A stretch of DNA of 64,000 bases from Litoreibacter halocynthiae (GCF_004365635.1 NZ_SOBH01000003.1:558001-622000); one strand, 5' to 3'. Positions 17,110 to 27,190 are shown, counted from the stretch's first letter. Numbers and translations: made by a program. The notes: generated from the letters alone by a model not told the origin.

Positions 17110-18117
17110 ATGGCCGACGCGCAAGATCTGGTAAAAGATATCGAAACCCTAGCGGAGAAGCTGAATACCGCCCGCACCAGCATCGGCCAGCAGATCATCG
17201 GCCAGCAGGACGTCGTGGACCTGTCGCTGGTCGCCATGCTGTCCGGCGGCCATGCGTTGCTGATGGGCTTGCCGGGCCTTGGAAAAACGCTGCTGGTGGA
17301 CACGCTGTCCACCGTGATGGGCCTTAGCGCCAACCGTGTGCAGTTCACGCCCGACTTGATGCCCGCCGATATCATCGGCTCCGAAGTGCTGGAGACCGCC
17401 GACGACGGCACCCGCGCCTTCCGCTACATCGAAGGCCCGATCTTTGCGCAATTGCTGATGGCCGACGAAATCAACCGCGCCTCGCCGCGTACCCAGTCCG
17501 CGCTGTTGCAGGCGATGCAGGAACGCTCCGTCACCGTGGCGGGCACGGACCACGCTTTGCCCGCGCCGTTTCATGTCCTGGCGACCCAGAACCCGCTAGA
17601 GCAGGAAGGCACCTATCCTTTGCCTGAAGCCCAGCTTGACCGCTTCCTGTTGCAGATCAACGTCGACTATCCCGACCGCGACACCGAGCGCGATATCCTG
17701 CTGGCCACGACCGGCACAGTGTCCGCCAAATCGACCGCCGTGTTCACCGGCGAGGAGTTGATCGCCGCGCAAACCCTCGTGCGCCGTATGCCCGTGGGTG
17801 ACGCCGTGGTCGAACATATCCTTGACCTTGTCCGCGCCTGCCGTCCTGACGAGGCCGAAGCCACTGACCTTGTCCGCGACACCGTCTCATGGGGGCCTGG
17901 TCCGCGTGCTGCACAAGCTCTAATGCTCACCGTTCGCGCCCGCGCGCTGCTGCAAGGCCGCCTTGTGCCCTCGTCAGACGACGTGCTGGCGCTGGCCGAT
18001 CCGGTCCTGTCGCATCGAATGGCTCTTAGCTTCGCCGCCCGCGCCGAGGGTCGCGTTCTGTCCGACGTCATCGCGGATGTCGCCACCCAAACAGGTCAAC
18101 GGAAAGCCGCCGCGTGA
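17110..18117 (+). CDS. MoxR-type AAA+ ATPase
   Basis: A 335-residue AAA+ chaperone-like ATPase. Walker A is GLPGLGKT (53-60), Walker B LLMADE (115-120), and the sensor region [22 protein letters not shown] is the canonical MoxR block. MoxR proteins act with adjacent DUF58 and VWA-type membrane proteins, probably in maturation or metal insertion for periplasmic or membrane complexes. It heads a four-gene operon in which the first three genes overlap by four bases. Confidence 0.92.
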   Translation: MADAQDLVKDIETLAEKLNTARTSIGQQIIGQQDVVDLSLVAMLSGGHALLMGLPGLGKTLLVDTLSTVMGLSANRVQFTPDLMPADIIGSEVLETADDGTRAFRYIEGPIFAQLLMADEINRASPRTQSALLQAMQERSVTVAGTDHALPAPFHVLATQNPLEQEGTYPLPEAQLDRFLLQINVDYPDRDTERDILLATTGTVSAKSTAVFTGEELIAAQTLVRRMPVGDAVVEHILDLVRACRPDEAEATDLVRDTVSWGPGPRAAQALMLTVRARALLQGRLVPSSDDVLALADPVLSHRMALSFAARAEGRVLSDVIADVATQTGQRKAAA

Positions 18118-19019
18118 GCCAGCCTTCCCCCAACGATCCGGCGACCACACCCGCCAGCCTCCGGCATCGCGCAGAGGCGCACGCCAGCGCGTTTCCCGCG
18201 CTTTTGGCGCAGGCGGATCATTTGGCGTCGACGGTTCTTTTGGGGGAGCATGGCCGCAAACGCGCGGGCATGGGCGACGAGTTCTGGCAATACCGCCCCT
18301 CGCAACATGGCGACGGAGTGCGTGATATCGACTGGCGCCGTTCCGGTCGCTCCGACGCGACTTTTGTGCGCCAGAAGGAATGGCAAGCGGCGCAATCGGT
18401 GATGCTGTGGGTGGATGATGCCATGTCGATGTCGTTCACAGGCGGCAAAGATCGCCCCACCAAAGGCCACCGCGCTCGCGTCATCGCTATGGCGCTGTGC
18501 GTGTTGCTCAACAAGGGAGGCGAGCGTTTCGGCCTTGCTGATCGTGGCACTCCGCCGCGCAGGGGCGAGGCGCAGCTGACCCGTGTCGCCCGCCATTTGA
18601 TGAACGCGCAAGCCGAGGTTGACTATGGCACGCCCAACGCCCGCATCCTGCCCGCAGGCTCTCGCGCGGTGTTCATTTCCGACTTCTTGGGCGACCCGTC
18701 CAAGGTTGCGGAAGCCTTGACCTCCGCCACCGATCACGGTGTGCGCGGTGCGTTGGTCCAAATACTCGACCCGGACGAGGAAGCCTTCCCTTATGACGGC
18801 CGCACCGTGTTTGAAAGCATGTCCGGCGCGATCAAGTTCGAGACGCTGAAAGCCAACTCCCTGCGCGACGCCTATCTTGAGCGCCTCGCTGCGCGCAAAG
18901 CGCAGTTGCAGGATCTGGCCCGCAAAACCGGCTGGCGCTACATGTGCCACCACACCAATGATCCGGCAGCCAAGGCGCTGCTATGGCTTTATCAATCGCT
19001 TGAGCGGGGTGCATCGTGA
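18114..19019 (+). CDS. DUF58 domain protein, MoxR partner
   Basis: A 301-residue cytosolic protein of the DUF58 family (VWA-like fold). Typical elements are GEHGRKRAGMGDEFWQYRPSQHGD followed by RDIDWRRSGRSD, then the degenerate VWA stretch MLWVDDAMSMSF. It begins at GTG, overlapping the MoxR stop by four bases, and its own stop overlaps the next start likewise. Probably an adaptor between the ATPase and the membrane proteins encoded downstream. Confidence 0.9.
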   Translation: MSQPSPNDPATTPASLRHRAEAHASAFPALLAQADHLASTVLLGEHGRKRAGMGDEFWQYRPSQHGDGVRDIDWRRSGRSDATFVRQKEWQAAQSVMLWVDDAMSMSFTGGKDRPTKGHRARVIAMALCVLLNKGGERFGLADRGTPPRRGEAQLTRVARHLMNAQAEVDYGTPNARILPAGSRAVFISDFLGDPSKVAEALTSATDHGVRGALVQILDPDEEAFPYDGRTVFESMSGAIKFETLKANSLRDAYLERLAARKAQLQDLARKTGWRYMCHHTNDPAAKALLWLYQSLERGAS

Positions 19020-21760
19020 TAGCGAACCTCGCCTTCACCACGCCCCTTTTGCTGGCCGCCCTCGCGATCCTGCCTATCCTGTGGTGGTTGCTGCGCGCCG
19101 TGCCGCCTGCACCGATAAAGCGCCGCTTTCCGGGCATCGCGCTGCTGTTGGGCCTGAACGATGACGAGACCCAAACCGACACGACGCCGTGGTGGCTGCT
19201 GTTACTCCGTATGCTGGCCGTCGCGGCCTTCATCATCGGCTTTGCCGGTCCCGTCCTGAACCCCGAAGAGGACCGCGCAGGCTCCGGCCCGCTGTTGATC
19301 GCTATGGACGGCTCATGGGCCAGCGCCCGCGACTGGCCCGCCCGCACCGCACGGGTCGAGGAACTGCTGGCCGAAGCCGCCCGCGAAGGCCGTCCCGCCG
19401 CCATCGCCGTGCTGTCCGAGCCGCCCGTAGGTGATCTGATCTTCCAATCCGCCGACACCGTCGCCGCAACGCTCGCAGGGGTCCAGCCCCGCGCTTGGGA
19501 GCCGGACGAAGACACGCTCACCGACTGGCAAACCCGCCTTGGCGATACTGGATTTGAAACCATCTGGTTCTCGGATGGCCTCGACCGCGATAGCCGCGCC
19601 GATCTGCTGGCAACGCTCAACGACAAAGGCGACGTGACCGTCATTGAAACCCCGCGCCCTGTCTACGCCTTGACACCTGCCGTCTTCAAAGACGGACGCA
19701 TTTCGGTCACGGCCCTGCGCAGCCCGTCTGGCGCTGCCCGCGATATTACAATTTCCGCCATTGGCCCCGATCCCAACGGGACGGAGCAGGAACTGGCAAC
19801 CGCCACCGCCTCCTTCGCCATCGGCGCAGACCAAGCGGAAATTCTGCTCGACCTGCCCACCGAACTGCGCAACCGCGTCAATCGGTTCGAAGTGCAAGGC
19901 ACCCGCTCCGCAGGCGCCGTGACGCTCACAGATGACGCCCTGAAGCGCCGCGAAGTGGGGTTGCTGTCTGGTCGCAACGACCAAGAGGCGCAGGACCTCC
20001 TGTCGCCGCTTTACTATCTCAACAAGGCGCTGGTGCCGACCGCCGACCTGATCGAAGGCGCGTTGCAGGACATGTTGCTTGCCAGCCCCGACGTGCTGGT
20101 ACTGGCCGATATCGCCACCGTCTCTGGCGCCGAGCGTGACAACCTCTTGGATTGGGTCGACGAGGGCGGCATGCTGGTCCGCTTCGCAGGCCCCCGCACC
20201 GCCGCCGCAGACATCGAAAACAACGACCCGCTGATGCCCGTGCGCCTGCGTGCGGGGGGGCGCAGTGTCGGCGGGGCAATGTCATGGGGCGAGCCGAAAG
20301 CCCTGCGCGCGTTCACCCGCGACAGCCCGTTTTTCGGCCTGACAATCCCCGATGACGTTCAGGTCAGCTCCCAAGTGATGGCGCAGCCTGACCCCGATTT
20401 GGCCGAACGCACCATCGCGTCGCTGACCGACGGCACGCCGCTGGTCACCCGCAAGCCGCTAGGCGACGGGCAGATCATCCTGTTTCACGTCACCGCCAAC
20501 GCCGAATGGTCCACACTGCCGCTCTCCGGCCTGTTCGTGCAGATGCTGGAGCGCCTCGCGATCTCCACCCGCCCCGCTGAAATCGCTGCCGAGGATTTGG
20601 CAGGCACCACTTGGGTGCCGGAGGAAACGCTAGATGCGTTCGGCGTGGTCCGTGACGCGGGCAATCTGGCAGGCGTGGCGGGGGAAACGATTGCCGAGTC
20701 CCCAATCGGCCCCGACCTGCCGCCGGGCCTTTATGCTGGCGAGGATCGCCGCATCGCGCTGAACGTGCTGCCTGCCGGTGCCACGCTGACCCCCACCGCA
20801 TGGCCCGCTGGCACCACCGTCGAGGGCATCGTGGTCGCACAGGAAACCCCGCTGATGGGCGCACTTCTTTCGCTGGCCTTGGCCTTGCTGCTGGTCGATA
20901 TCATCGCCTCGTTGGCGCTGTCCGGAAAACTGCGCGGGGCCGCGACAACGGCTCTGGTCCTGATCGCGGTCTCGGCCCTGCCACAACAATCCCGCGCCCA
21001 AGATGATACCCGCGCGTTGAAAGCCACCTCGGAGGTCGTCTTGGCCTATGTCAAAACTGGCGATAGAGGGCTGGACCGCCTCTCGAACGAAGGGCTGAAG
21101 GGCCTGTCGGTCAGCTTGTTCCGCCGCACCTCGGTCGAACCTGCGGACCCCATCGCCGTCGATCTGGAAACGGACGAGCTTGCCTTCTTCCCCATCCTCT
21201 ACTGGCCCATCACGGAGAGCCAGCCGACCCCGTCGCCTGACGCCTATGCCAAGCTGAACCGCTACCTGCGCACCGGCGGGATGATCCTGTTCGACACCCG
21301 CGACGGCAATATCGGCGGCTTTGGCACCTCCACCCCGCAAGGTCGCAAACTTCAAGCCTTGGCCGCGCCGTTGGATATTCCAGCACTTGAGCCGATCCCG
21401 CAGGACCACGTGCTTACACGCACGTTCTATCTGTTGCAGGACTTCCCCGGTCGCTTCACTTCCCGCGACATCTGGGTCGAGGCCGCCCCCGCTGACGCCG
21501 AAGTTGTCGACGGTTTGCCCTTCCGCGACCTGAACGACGGCGTGACCCCTGTGCTGATCGGCGGCAACGATTGGGCGGCTGCGTGGGCGCGCGACGAGCG
21601 CGGCAATCCGCGTTATCCCGTTGGCCGAGGTTTCGCCGGAGAGCGTCAGCGCGAACTTGCCATCCGTTTCGGCGTCAACGTGGTGATGCATGTGCTGACC
21701 GGCAATTACAAATCGGATCAGGTCCATGTTCCGGCCCTGCTCGAGCGGTTGGGGAACTGA
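19016..21760 (+). CDS. BatA-like membrane protein with C-terminal DUF4159
   Basis: A 914-residue membrane protein. The N-terminus is a BatA_N-type segment (two membrane helices near 7-27 and 62-82, FTTPLLLAALAILPILWWLL), followed by a long soluble part with a VWA-like region (LLIAMDGSWASA), a membrane helix pair near 620-660, a cleavage-site-like ALPQQSRAQ, and a DUF4159 domain at about 670-905 (FFPILYWPITES, LRTGGMILFDTRDG). The start is a GTG overlapping the DUF58 stop. Such proteins are the standard third member of alphaproteobacterial MoxR operons; function unknown. Confidence 0.87.
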   Translation: MIANLAFTTPLLLAALAILPILWWLLRAVPPAPIKRRFPGIALLLGLNDDETQTDTTPWWLLLLRMLAVAAFIIGFAGPVLNPEEDRAGSGPLLIAMDGSWASARDWPARTARVEELLAEAAREGRPAAIAVLSEPPVGDLIFQSADTVAATLAGVQPRAWEPDEDTLTDWQTRLGDTGFETIWFSDGLDRDSRADLLATLNDKGDVTVIETPRPVYALTPAVFKDGRISVTALRSPSGAARDITISAIGPDPNGTEQELATATASFAIGADQAEILLDLPTELRNRVNRFEVQGTRSAGAVTLTDDALKRREVGLLSGRNDQEAQDLLSPLYYLNKALVPTADLIEGALQDMLLASPDVLVLADIATVSGAERDNLLDWVDEGGMLVRFAGPRTAAADIENNDPLMPVRLRAGGRSVGGAMSWGEPKALRAFTRDSPFFGLTIPDDVQVSSQVMAQPDPDLAERTIASLTDGTPLVTRKPLGDGQIILFHVTANAEWSTLPLSGLFVQMLERLAISTRPAEIAAEDLAGTTWVPEETLDAFGVVRDAGNLAGVAGETIAESPIGPDLPPGLYAGEDRRIALNVLPAGATLTPTAWPAGTTVEGIVVAQETPLMGALLSLALALLLVDIIASLALSGKLRGAATTALVLIAVSALPQQSRAQDDTRALKATSEVVLAYVKTGDRGLDRLSNEGLKGLSVSLFRRTSVEPADPIAVDLETDELAFFPILYWPITESQPTPSPDAYAKLNRYLRTGGMILFDTRDGNIGGFGTSTPQGRKLQALAAPLDIPALEPIPQDHVLTRTFYLLQDFPGRFTSRDIWVEAAPADAEVVDGLPFRDLNDGVTPVLIGGNDWAAAWARDERGNPRYPVGRGFAGERQRELAIRFGVNVVMHVLTGNYKSDQVHVPALLERLGN

Positions 21761-21761
21761 G

Positions 21762-23825
21762 ATGGACGTGATTTTCTCCCCCCTTGTCCCATGGCCCGCG
21801 CTTTATATCGCTGCAGCGATCACCATGCTTTTCGCCATTCTCGCCATCTGGCGCGGCCTTGGCGGCTGGTGGCTTCGCGCTCCTGCCATGGCGGTGCTGC
21901 TTCTGGGTTTAGCGAACCCGTCCTTGCAAGATGAGGAGCGCGATCCGTTGTCCGATATCGTTGTGATGATCGTGGACGAAAGCGCCTCGCAGCGTCTGTC
22001 CGATCGCGCAAGCCAGACCGCGCAGGCGGTGGAGGCGCTGACCACCGACCTCACCTCGCGCGGGATGGAGTTGCGCACGATCACCGTGCCGGACGGGCAG
22101 GGCGACGCGGGCACCGAGTTGATGACCGCCCTCAACGATACGCTGTCCGAGGAGCCGAAATCGCGCATTGCGGGCACGATCCTTCTGACTGACGGCCAGT
22201 TGCATGACGCGGCGCGCGCGCCTGCACTGGAGGCCCCGCTGCATACGCTGCTCACGGGTCGCAGTACCGACTGGGACCGCCGCCTGATCGTCAAAAACGC
22301 CCCTGCCTTCGCCATTCTGGACGAGGAAATCACCCTCACCCTGCGCATCGAGAACCAAGGCGCGGTGCCACGCGACATCCCTGACCGCGCCAGTATTTCC
22401 ATCGCGATTGACGGGGCCGAGGCGCAGACCTTCCAGGTGCCAACAGGCGAAGATCTGGAACTGCCCCTGAAGCTGCCTCATGGCGGTATGAACGTGCTGC
22501 AATTCAACGTGGCCGCCGACGAGACCGAGCTGACCGACCGCAACAATTCCGCCGTGGTGCAAATCAACGGCGTGCGTGACCGGCTGCGTGTTTTGCTGGT
22601 CTCCGGCGAGCCGCACGCGGGCGAGCGCACATGGCGCAATCTGTTGAAATCCGACAGCGCCGTGGACCTCGTCCACTTCACCATCCTGCGTCCGCCCGAA
22701 AAGCAGGACGGCGTGCCGGTGTCGGAGTTGTCCCTGATCGCCTTCCCGACCCGCGAGTTATTCCTTGAGAAGGTCGACGAGTTCGACCTGATCATCTTCG
22801 ACCGCTACAAGCGCCGCGGCATCCTGCCTGCGCTCTATTTTGACAGCATCCGGCAATATGTCGAAAAAGGCGGCGCTGTGCTGGTTGCCGCAGGTCCCGA
22901 TTTCGCCTCTGCCGACAGCATCTACCGCTCGCCCTTGGGGGACATCATGCCCGCAGAGCCAACCGCGCGGGTACTGGATCAGGGCTTTACACCGCTGATA
23001 TCAGAGCTGGGCGCACGACACCCCGTCACCGAAGGCTTGGAGAAATTCGCGCCCAACCCCACCGTCGACGGCATCCCCGGCTGGGGCCGCTGGATGCGCC
23101 AGATCGAGGTGAAGCCGCTTCAAGGACAGACCGTGATGACCGGCATTGAGGAGCGCCCGCTGCTGACGCTGGATCGCGTGGGCGAGGGGCGCATCGCCTT
23201 GATGGCGTCGGATCAGGCGTGGCTGTGGCATCGCGGGTTCGAGGGCGGCGGGCCGCAACTCGAATTGCTGCGCCGCCTTGCGCATTGGATGATGAAGGAG
23301 CCCGACCTTGAGGAAGAGGCCCTGACCGCGATAGCCGAGGGCCAGACCATGACTCTCACGCGCCGCACTCTGGCGCTGGAGACCGGCGAGTTGGAAATCA
23401 CCGCGCCCGACGGCACAGTCACGACGCTGCCGCTGGAGGAAACTTCTCCGGGCCGCTTCACCGCGACCTTTGAGGGGCCGGAACCCGGCCTCTATCGCCT
23501 GAAGGAAGGCGATCAGGAAAGCGTCGTCGCCTTGGGGCCAGCCGCCCCGCGCGAATTCATCGAGACGATCGCGTCCGGTGACAAGCTGGAAGATTTGGTA
23601 GATGCGACCCGTGGTGGCATTCTACGTCTGGAAGGCGGCATACCCAACCTGCGCATGGTCGGCGAGGGGCGTAACGCGGCGGGCCGTGGCTGGATCGGCC
23701 TGACCCCCCGCAACGCGTATCTCACGACGAACGTGACGGTAACCCCATTGGTCTCACCGTGGTTGTTCTTGTTTCTGGCAATTTTGCTGACCGTCGGTGC
23801 CTGGCTGCGCGAAGGCCGTCGCTAG
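21762..23825 (+). CDS. Membrane-anchored glutamine amidotransferase-like protein of the MoxR operon
   Basis: A 687-residue protein with two N-terminal membrane helices (about 8-58), a VWA-like segment (VVMIVDESAS near 70-80), a class I glutamine amidotransferase-like domain (about 280-500, beginning RVLLVSGEPHAGERTWRNLL, with GGAVLVAAGPDF), and a C-terminal membrane helix followed by REGRR. The catalytic Cys of true amidotransferases is not evident, so a binding rather than enzymatic role is likely. I start it at ATG 21762, one base after the upstream stop, instead of an overlapping upstream start. Confidence 0.82.
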   Translation: MDVIFSPLVPWPALYIAAAITMLFAILAIWRGLGGWWLRAPAMAVLLLGLANPSLQDEERDPLSDIVVMIVDESASQRLSDRASQTAQAVEALTTDLTSRGMELRTITVPDGQGDAGTELMTALNDTLSEEPKSRIAGTILLTDGQLHDAARAPALEAPLHTLLTGRSTDWDRRLIVKNAPAFAILDEEITLTLRIENQGAVPRDIPDRASISIAIDGAEAQTFQVPTGEDLELPLKLPHGGMNVLQFNVAADETELTDRNNSAVVQINGVRDRLRVLLVSGEPHAGERTWRNLLKSDSAVDLVHFTILRPPEKQDGVPVSELSLIAFPTRELFLEKVDEFDLIIFDRYKRRGILPALYFDSIRQYVEKGGAVLVAAGPDFASADSIYRSPLGDIMPAEPTARVLDQGFTPLISELGARHPVTEGLEKFAPNPTVDGIPGWGRWMRQIEVKPLQGQTVMTGIEERPLLTLDRVGEGRIALMASDQAWLWHRGFEGGGPQLELLRRLAHWMMKEPDLEEEALTAIAEGQTMTLTRRTLALETGELEITAPDGTVTTLPLEETSPGRFTATFEGPEPGLYRLKEGDQESVVALGPAAPREFIETIASGDKLEDLVDATRGGILRLEGGIPNLRMVGEGRNAAGRGWIGLTPRNAYLTTNVTVTPLVSPWLFLFLAILLTVGAWLREGRR

Positions 23826-23827
23826 GC

Positions 23828-24544
23828 CTATTCGAACTTCTGAAATAACTCTTCCAGATGCGGTACGAATTCCGTGCACATGGTAATCGAGATGCTGTCA
23901 GGATCGTAGAACGCATTGGCCTCACCACAAGATTCGATGCGAATCTCAACCGTTTCTGGGAGGGAAAAATCGCTGTTCAATTCTCCGATCTCGGCTTCAA
24001 GAAGCGGGCGGATCAGCGCCTCACGGTCGCCAGAGCCGAGCGCGAGTTTGAAGCTTTCACCGCTGCCGGGCTTTTCCATTTCATCGAATATCTGTCCCCA
24101 GCTCGAGATTGCCTGTTCGTACTCATCGGCGCAGCTCTCGGCCCGTTCCTCTGGCAAGCCAAGTTCCTCGGCAAGTTCCTCTCGCTCGTCGGGGGCCGCG
24201 CCGTAGAACAGGCATATATGGTTGTAATAGCGTTGCTCATCGGTGCCGTGCAGATCCCAATAGGCGACTTCTTCTTTTCCGTCGGGGTCGTTTATGAAGC
24301 CAAATGCGCTGTCATAGGCGATCTCTTGCGCTGTATCTTCGTCATACAGCGCGTCGATAAGTAACACCGCCATGGTGTCAGCGGCGTCTTCCTCTTGGCC
24401 GTAGATCGGAACCTCCATGAGGTCGATCACCGCGTGACCCATTTCATGGTAGAATATGGACAGAAGATTGGCCTCTACGAACGCGGTTTGATCCGCGAGG
24501 GCAGGCATTGGAAGGCATAGTGCTGCCACTAGGGGCCACTTCAT
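23828..24544 (-). CDS. Secreted DUF4344 zinc metallopeptidase-like protein
   Basis: A 238-residue exported protein: signal peptide 1-17 (cleavage after PALA) and a zincin motif H33-E-M-G-H37 in SIFYHEMGHAVIDLMEVP, as in the DUF4344 family. EEDAADTMAVLL may supply the third metal ligand. Two later Cys pairs could form disulfides, fitting a periplasmic location. Its start overlaps the stop of the upstream small gene by four bases, so both are one transcription unit. The substrate is unknown. Confidence 0.75.
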   Translation of the reverse strand: MKWPLVAALCLPMPALADQTAFVEANLLSIFYHEMGHAVIDLMEVPIYGQEEDAADTMAVLLIDALYDEDTAQEIAYDSAFGFINDPDGKEEVAYWDLHGTDEQRYYNHICLFYGAAPDEREELAEELGLPEERAESCADEYEQAISSWGQIFDEMEKPGSGESFKLALGSGDREALIRPLLEAEIGELNSDFSLPETVEIRIESCGEANAFYDPDSISITMCTEFVPHLEELFQKFE

Positions 24545-24900
24545 TTCAGCTTTACCGTATAGGCCTGATCGGACCAGCCATGCACGTTGTCGCGGGCGCG
24601 GATAATCACTTCGTTAACACCGCTTGGCACTGTCACACCGGACAAGGACCGCGTGAACGGTTGCTCTGTCTCATGTGGGTGTGCCAGCTTGCGAAACCCC
24701 AACTCGGTGCCGTCGGGCGTGCTCACTGACCACCCGTCGGCATAGTGGTCCCAGCCGGTGTCCGGATGGCTGACGGTGACGTCAAAGGTCCAGCCGCCGC
24801 CTGCTTGACGCGCGGTGACACGTTTGACCTGCGCCTGATCCGCCAGAACGGGTGAGGCGAGAACAATCGCTGCAAAAGCGGAAACGTATAGAGGTCTCAT
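24541..24900 (-). CDS. Small periplasmic protein, beta-sandwich-like
   Basis: A 119-residue protein with a clear signal peptide (about 1-20, ending VLAD) and a short mature domain rich in alternating hydrophobic residues with several Trp (GGGWTFDVTVSHPDTGWDHY, GWSDQAYTVKLK), suggestive of an immunoglobulin-like beta-sandwich. No family recognised. Translationally coupled to the DUF4344 protein and three bases from the DUF599 gene, so the three probably form an operon. Confidence 0.65.
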   Translation of the reverse strand: MRPLYVSAFAAIVLASPVLADQAQVKRVTARQAGGGWTFDVTVSHPDTGWDHYADGWSVSTPDGTELGFRKLAHPHETEQPFTRSLSGVTVPSGVNEVIIRARDNVHGWSDQAYTVKLK

Positions 24901-24903
24901 GGT

Positions 24904-25626
24904 TCAGGTCTCCTTGGTGGCGGCTGGCATAGCTGGGCCACCTTCCAGAATCGTGCGCGGCAGCGACGAAAATTCGCGCTGCCAGATAATGAATGTGACT
25001 GCGATGGTCGCTATAATCAAGGGGATCGGCCCCAATAGCCACGCGAGTGTGCCCAGAGCGTAGTAAATAGCACGCAGCCCACGGTTGAAGTTCCACGCCG
25101 CGCGAATGTTGATTTCGCCCGCTTGGGCGGCACGCGCGTAGGTCGAGGGCTCGGATATGTCATTCGGCACCGCAGCCATGACCACCGCGCAGTAGCCGAA
25201 CAGCCGGTTTGCCCACACAAATTTCAGAAATCCGTGGGTCAGAAACAGCACCACCACCAGAAGTTTCATTTGCCACACGATGTTCGGTACAGCTTCAACC
25301 GTCAGGTCGGAGGCCACCATCTGGATTTTCTCGGTATTGCCGATCATTGCCAAGGCGCCGCCGATGGCAATCATGCAGCCCGAGGCAAAGAACGCGGTGC
25401 CTTGGCGCAAATTGGTCAGGATCGCGGCGTCGAAAATGCGCGGCTCGCGGGTCACCAGCTGGCGCATCCACTCACGCCGGTACTCGACCATAATAACCGT
25501 GACGGAGCGTCTAACGGCGCTCGGATTCTCAATCCGCCAACTAACGGTGATCCAGCAGAACAACAGTAGAGCCAGCGCCACGGCGTCCAACATCGTCAAC
25601 AAAGACAGGTGCTCAAGTATAGTCAT
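24904..25626 (-). CDS. DUF599 integral membrane protein
   Basis: A 240-residue membrane protein with about four hydrophobic segments (near 5-25, 75-98, 115-140, 185-215) and the DUF599 signature around the first loop: RREWMRQLVTREPRIFDAAILTNLRQG, plus RGLRAIYYALGTLAW. Function unknown. It is divergent from glcD; the 91-base gap contains a strong palindromic operator at 25670-25694 that could affect both genes. Confidence 0.85.
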   Translation of the reverse strand: MTILEHLSLLTMLDAVALALLLFCWITVSWRIENPSAVRRSVTVIMVEYRREWMRQLVTREPRIFDAAILTNLRQGTAFFASGCMIAIGGALAMIGNTEKIQMVASDLTVEAVPNIVWQMKLLVVVLFLTHGFLKFVWANRLFGYCAVVMAAVPNDISEPSTYARAAQAGEINIRAAWNFNRGLRAIYYALGTLAWLLGPIPLIIATIAVTFIIWQREFSSLPRTILEGGPAMPAATKET

Positions 25627-25669
25627 CAGACAATCCTACGCGTGTTTCATGGGACTTGCTATATGGCCA

Positions 25670-25694
25670 AATTGGTAATATGTTTTTACCAATT
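25670..25694. promoter_or_regulatory. Palindromic operator upstream of glcD
   Basis: Perfect nine-base inverted repeat AATTGGTAA / TTACCAATT with a seven-base spacer. Its inner core TTGGT-N11-ACCAA has the same spacing as the site in front of the FadR-type regulator at 3071-3090. It lies 24 bases before the glcD start and 44 bases before the divergent DUF599 start, a typical place for a GlcC/LldR-type site. Confidence 0.7.
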
Positions 25695-25717
25695 GCCGCA
25701 GCTCAGGAGAATATCCG

Positions 25718-27151
25718 ATGGAAATGCCTGCCCCGGACGTGAAGATCATGGCCAAGAAAGCCAAGTTGGTAGAGCGCCTGCAATCGGTGCTGCCCCTTGA
25801 TGCGGTCATCCATGACGAGTTCGAGACGCGCGCCTATGAATGCGACGCCCTGACCGCTTATAAATGCCCGCCGCTTTGCGCGGTGCTGCCATCGTCGACA
25901 CAAGAGGTCTCAGCCGTCTTGAAGATTTGCCATGAGGAAGGCGTCCCCGTGGTACCACGGGGTTCCGGCACGTCCTTGGCAGGGGGCGCGTTACCCACGG
26001 CGGATAGCGTGATCCTCGGCGTCGCCAAGCTCAACGATGTGATCGAAACAAGCTACGAGGACCGCTACATCAAGGTCCAGACCGGACGTACCAATCTCAG
26101 CGTCACCGGAGCCGTCGAGGAAAACGATTTCTTCTACGCCCCCGACCCGTCCTCGCAACTGGCCTGTGCTATTGCGGGCAATATCGCGATGAATTCCGGC
26201 GGGGCGCATTGCCTGAAATACGGTGTGACCACCAACAACCTGCTGGGCGTGACCATGGTGCAGATGGACGGTACCGTGGTTGAGATCGGCGGCGCGCATC
26301 TGGATTCGGGCGGCTACGATTTGCTGGGCCTGATCTGCGGCTCCGAGGGACAAATGGGAGTAGTGACCGAAGCCACCCTGCGCATTCTGCGCAAACCCGA
26401 AGGCGCGCGGCCCGTGCTGATGGGCTTTGACGATAACGAGGTCGCAGGCGCATGCGTGGCCGACATCATCAAGGCGGGCGTGCTGCCCGTCGCCATCGAA
26501 TTCATGGACCGCCCGGTCATTCGCGCCACCGAGGCGTTCGCGGGCGCAGGCTACCCAGATTGCGAGGCGCTGCTGATCGTGGAGGTCGAAGGCTCCCCCG
26601 GAGAAATCGACGAGCAGTTGAGTAAAATTCTCGAAATCGCGCGTCGTCACAATCCGGTTGAGCTGCGCGAAAGCACCTCCGCCGAGGAAAGCGCCAAAAT
26701 CTGGCTGGGCCGGAAATCTGCCTTCGGGGCGATGGGGCAAATCAACGATTATATGTGCCTTGATGGGACGATCCCCGTGTCAGAGCTTCCTTACGTTTTG
26801 AAACGCATTGGCGAGCTGTCCAAGCAATACGGATTAGACGTCGGCAACGTGTTTCACGCAGGCGACGGCAACATGCACCCGTTGATCCTGTTCGACGCCA
26901 ATAAGGAAGGCGATCTGGAGCTGTGTGAAGCTATGGGTGCCGACATCCTGCGCCTATGCGTGGAAGTCGGCGGTTGTCTGACCGGAGAGCATGGTGTGGG
27001 GATCGAAAAACGCGATCTGATGTTCGACCAGTTCAAGCCCGAAGACATGGAAGCGCAGATGAAGGTCAAGGATGTGTTTGATCCGAAATGGCTTCTCAAC
27101 CCTGCCAAGGTCTTCCCGCTGAGCGTGACCGAGACCCGACGCGCAGGCTGA
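25718..27151 (+). CDS. glcD: Glycolate oxidase, FAD-linked subunit GlcD
   Basis: A 477-residue FAD-linked oxidase subunit that, with GlcE and GlcF, oxidises glycolate (or D-lactate) to glyoxylate and passes electrons to the membrane. The PCMH-type FAD-binding domain (about 50-230) contains VVPRGSGTSLAGGALP and NIAMNSGGAHCLKYG; the C-terminal substrate domain has VFHAGDGNMHPLILFD and GGCLTGEHGVGIEKRDLM. An AGGAGA precedes the ATG. In marine Rhodobacteraceae this operon serves use of glycolate excreted by phytoplankton (known of the group). A palindromic operator lies upstream. Confidence 0.95.
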   Translation: MEMPAPDVKIMAKKAKLVERLQSVLPLDAVIHDEFETRAYECDALTAYKCPPLCAVLPSSTQEVSAVLKICHEEGVPVVPRGSGTSLAGGALPTADSVILGVAKLNDVIETSYEDRYIKVQTGRTNLSVTGAVEENDFFYAPDPSSQLACAIAGNIAMNSGGAHCLKYGVTTNNLLGVTMVQMDGTVVEIGGAHLDSGGYDLLGLICGSEGQMGVVTEATLRILRKPEGARPVLMGFDDNEVAGACVADIIKAGVLPVAIEFMDRPVIRATEAFAGAGYPDCEALLIVEVEGSPGEIDEQLSKILEIARRHNPVELRESTSAEESAKIWLGRKSAFGAMGQINDYMCLDGTIPVSELPYVLKRIGELSKQYGLDVGNVFHAGDGNMHPLILFDANKEGDLELCEAMGADILRLCVEVGGCLTGEHGVGIEKRDLMFDQFKPEDMEAQMKVKDVFDPKWLLNPAKVFPLSVTETRRAG

Positions 27152-27156
27152 ACCCG

Positions 27157-27190
27157 CCCCTCCGGGGGGAATATTTTTGCCAAGATGAAA
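27157..27190 (+). repeat. Terminator-like dispersed element, copy 1
   Basis: CCCC-TCC-GGGG hairpin followed by AATATTTTTGCCAAGATGAA. The same 20 bases occur exactly, on the opposite strand, at 31452-31471. Both copies sit a few tens of bases past a stop codon in the direction of the upstream gene, so it behaves like a short GC hairpin plus T-run. Here it lies between glcD and glcE, where it could attenuate readthrough. Confidence 0.6.
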
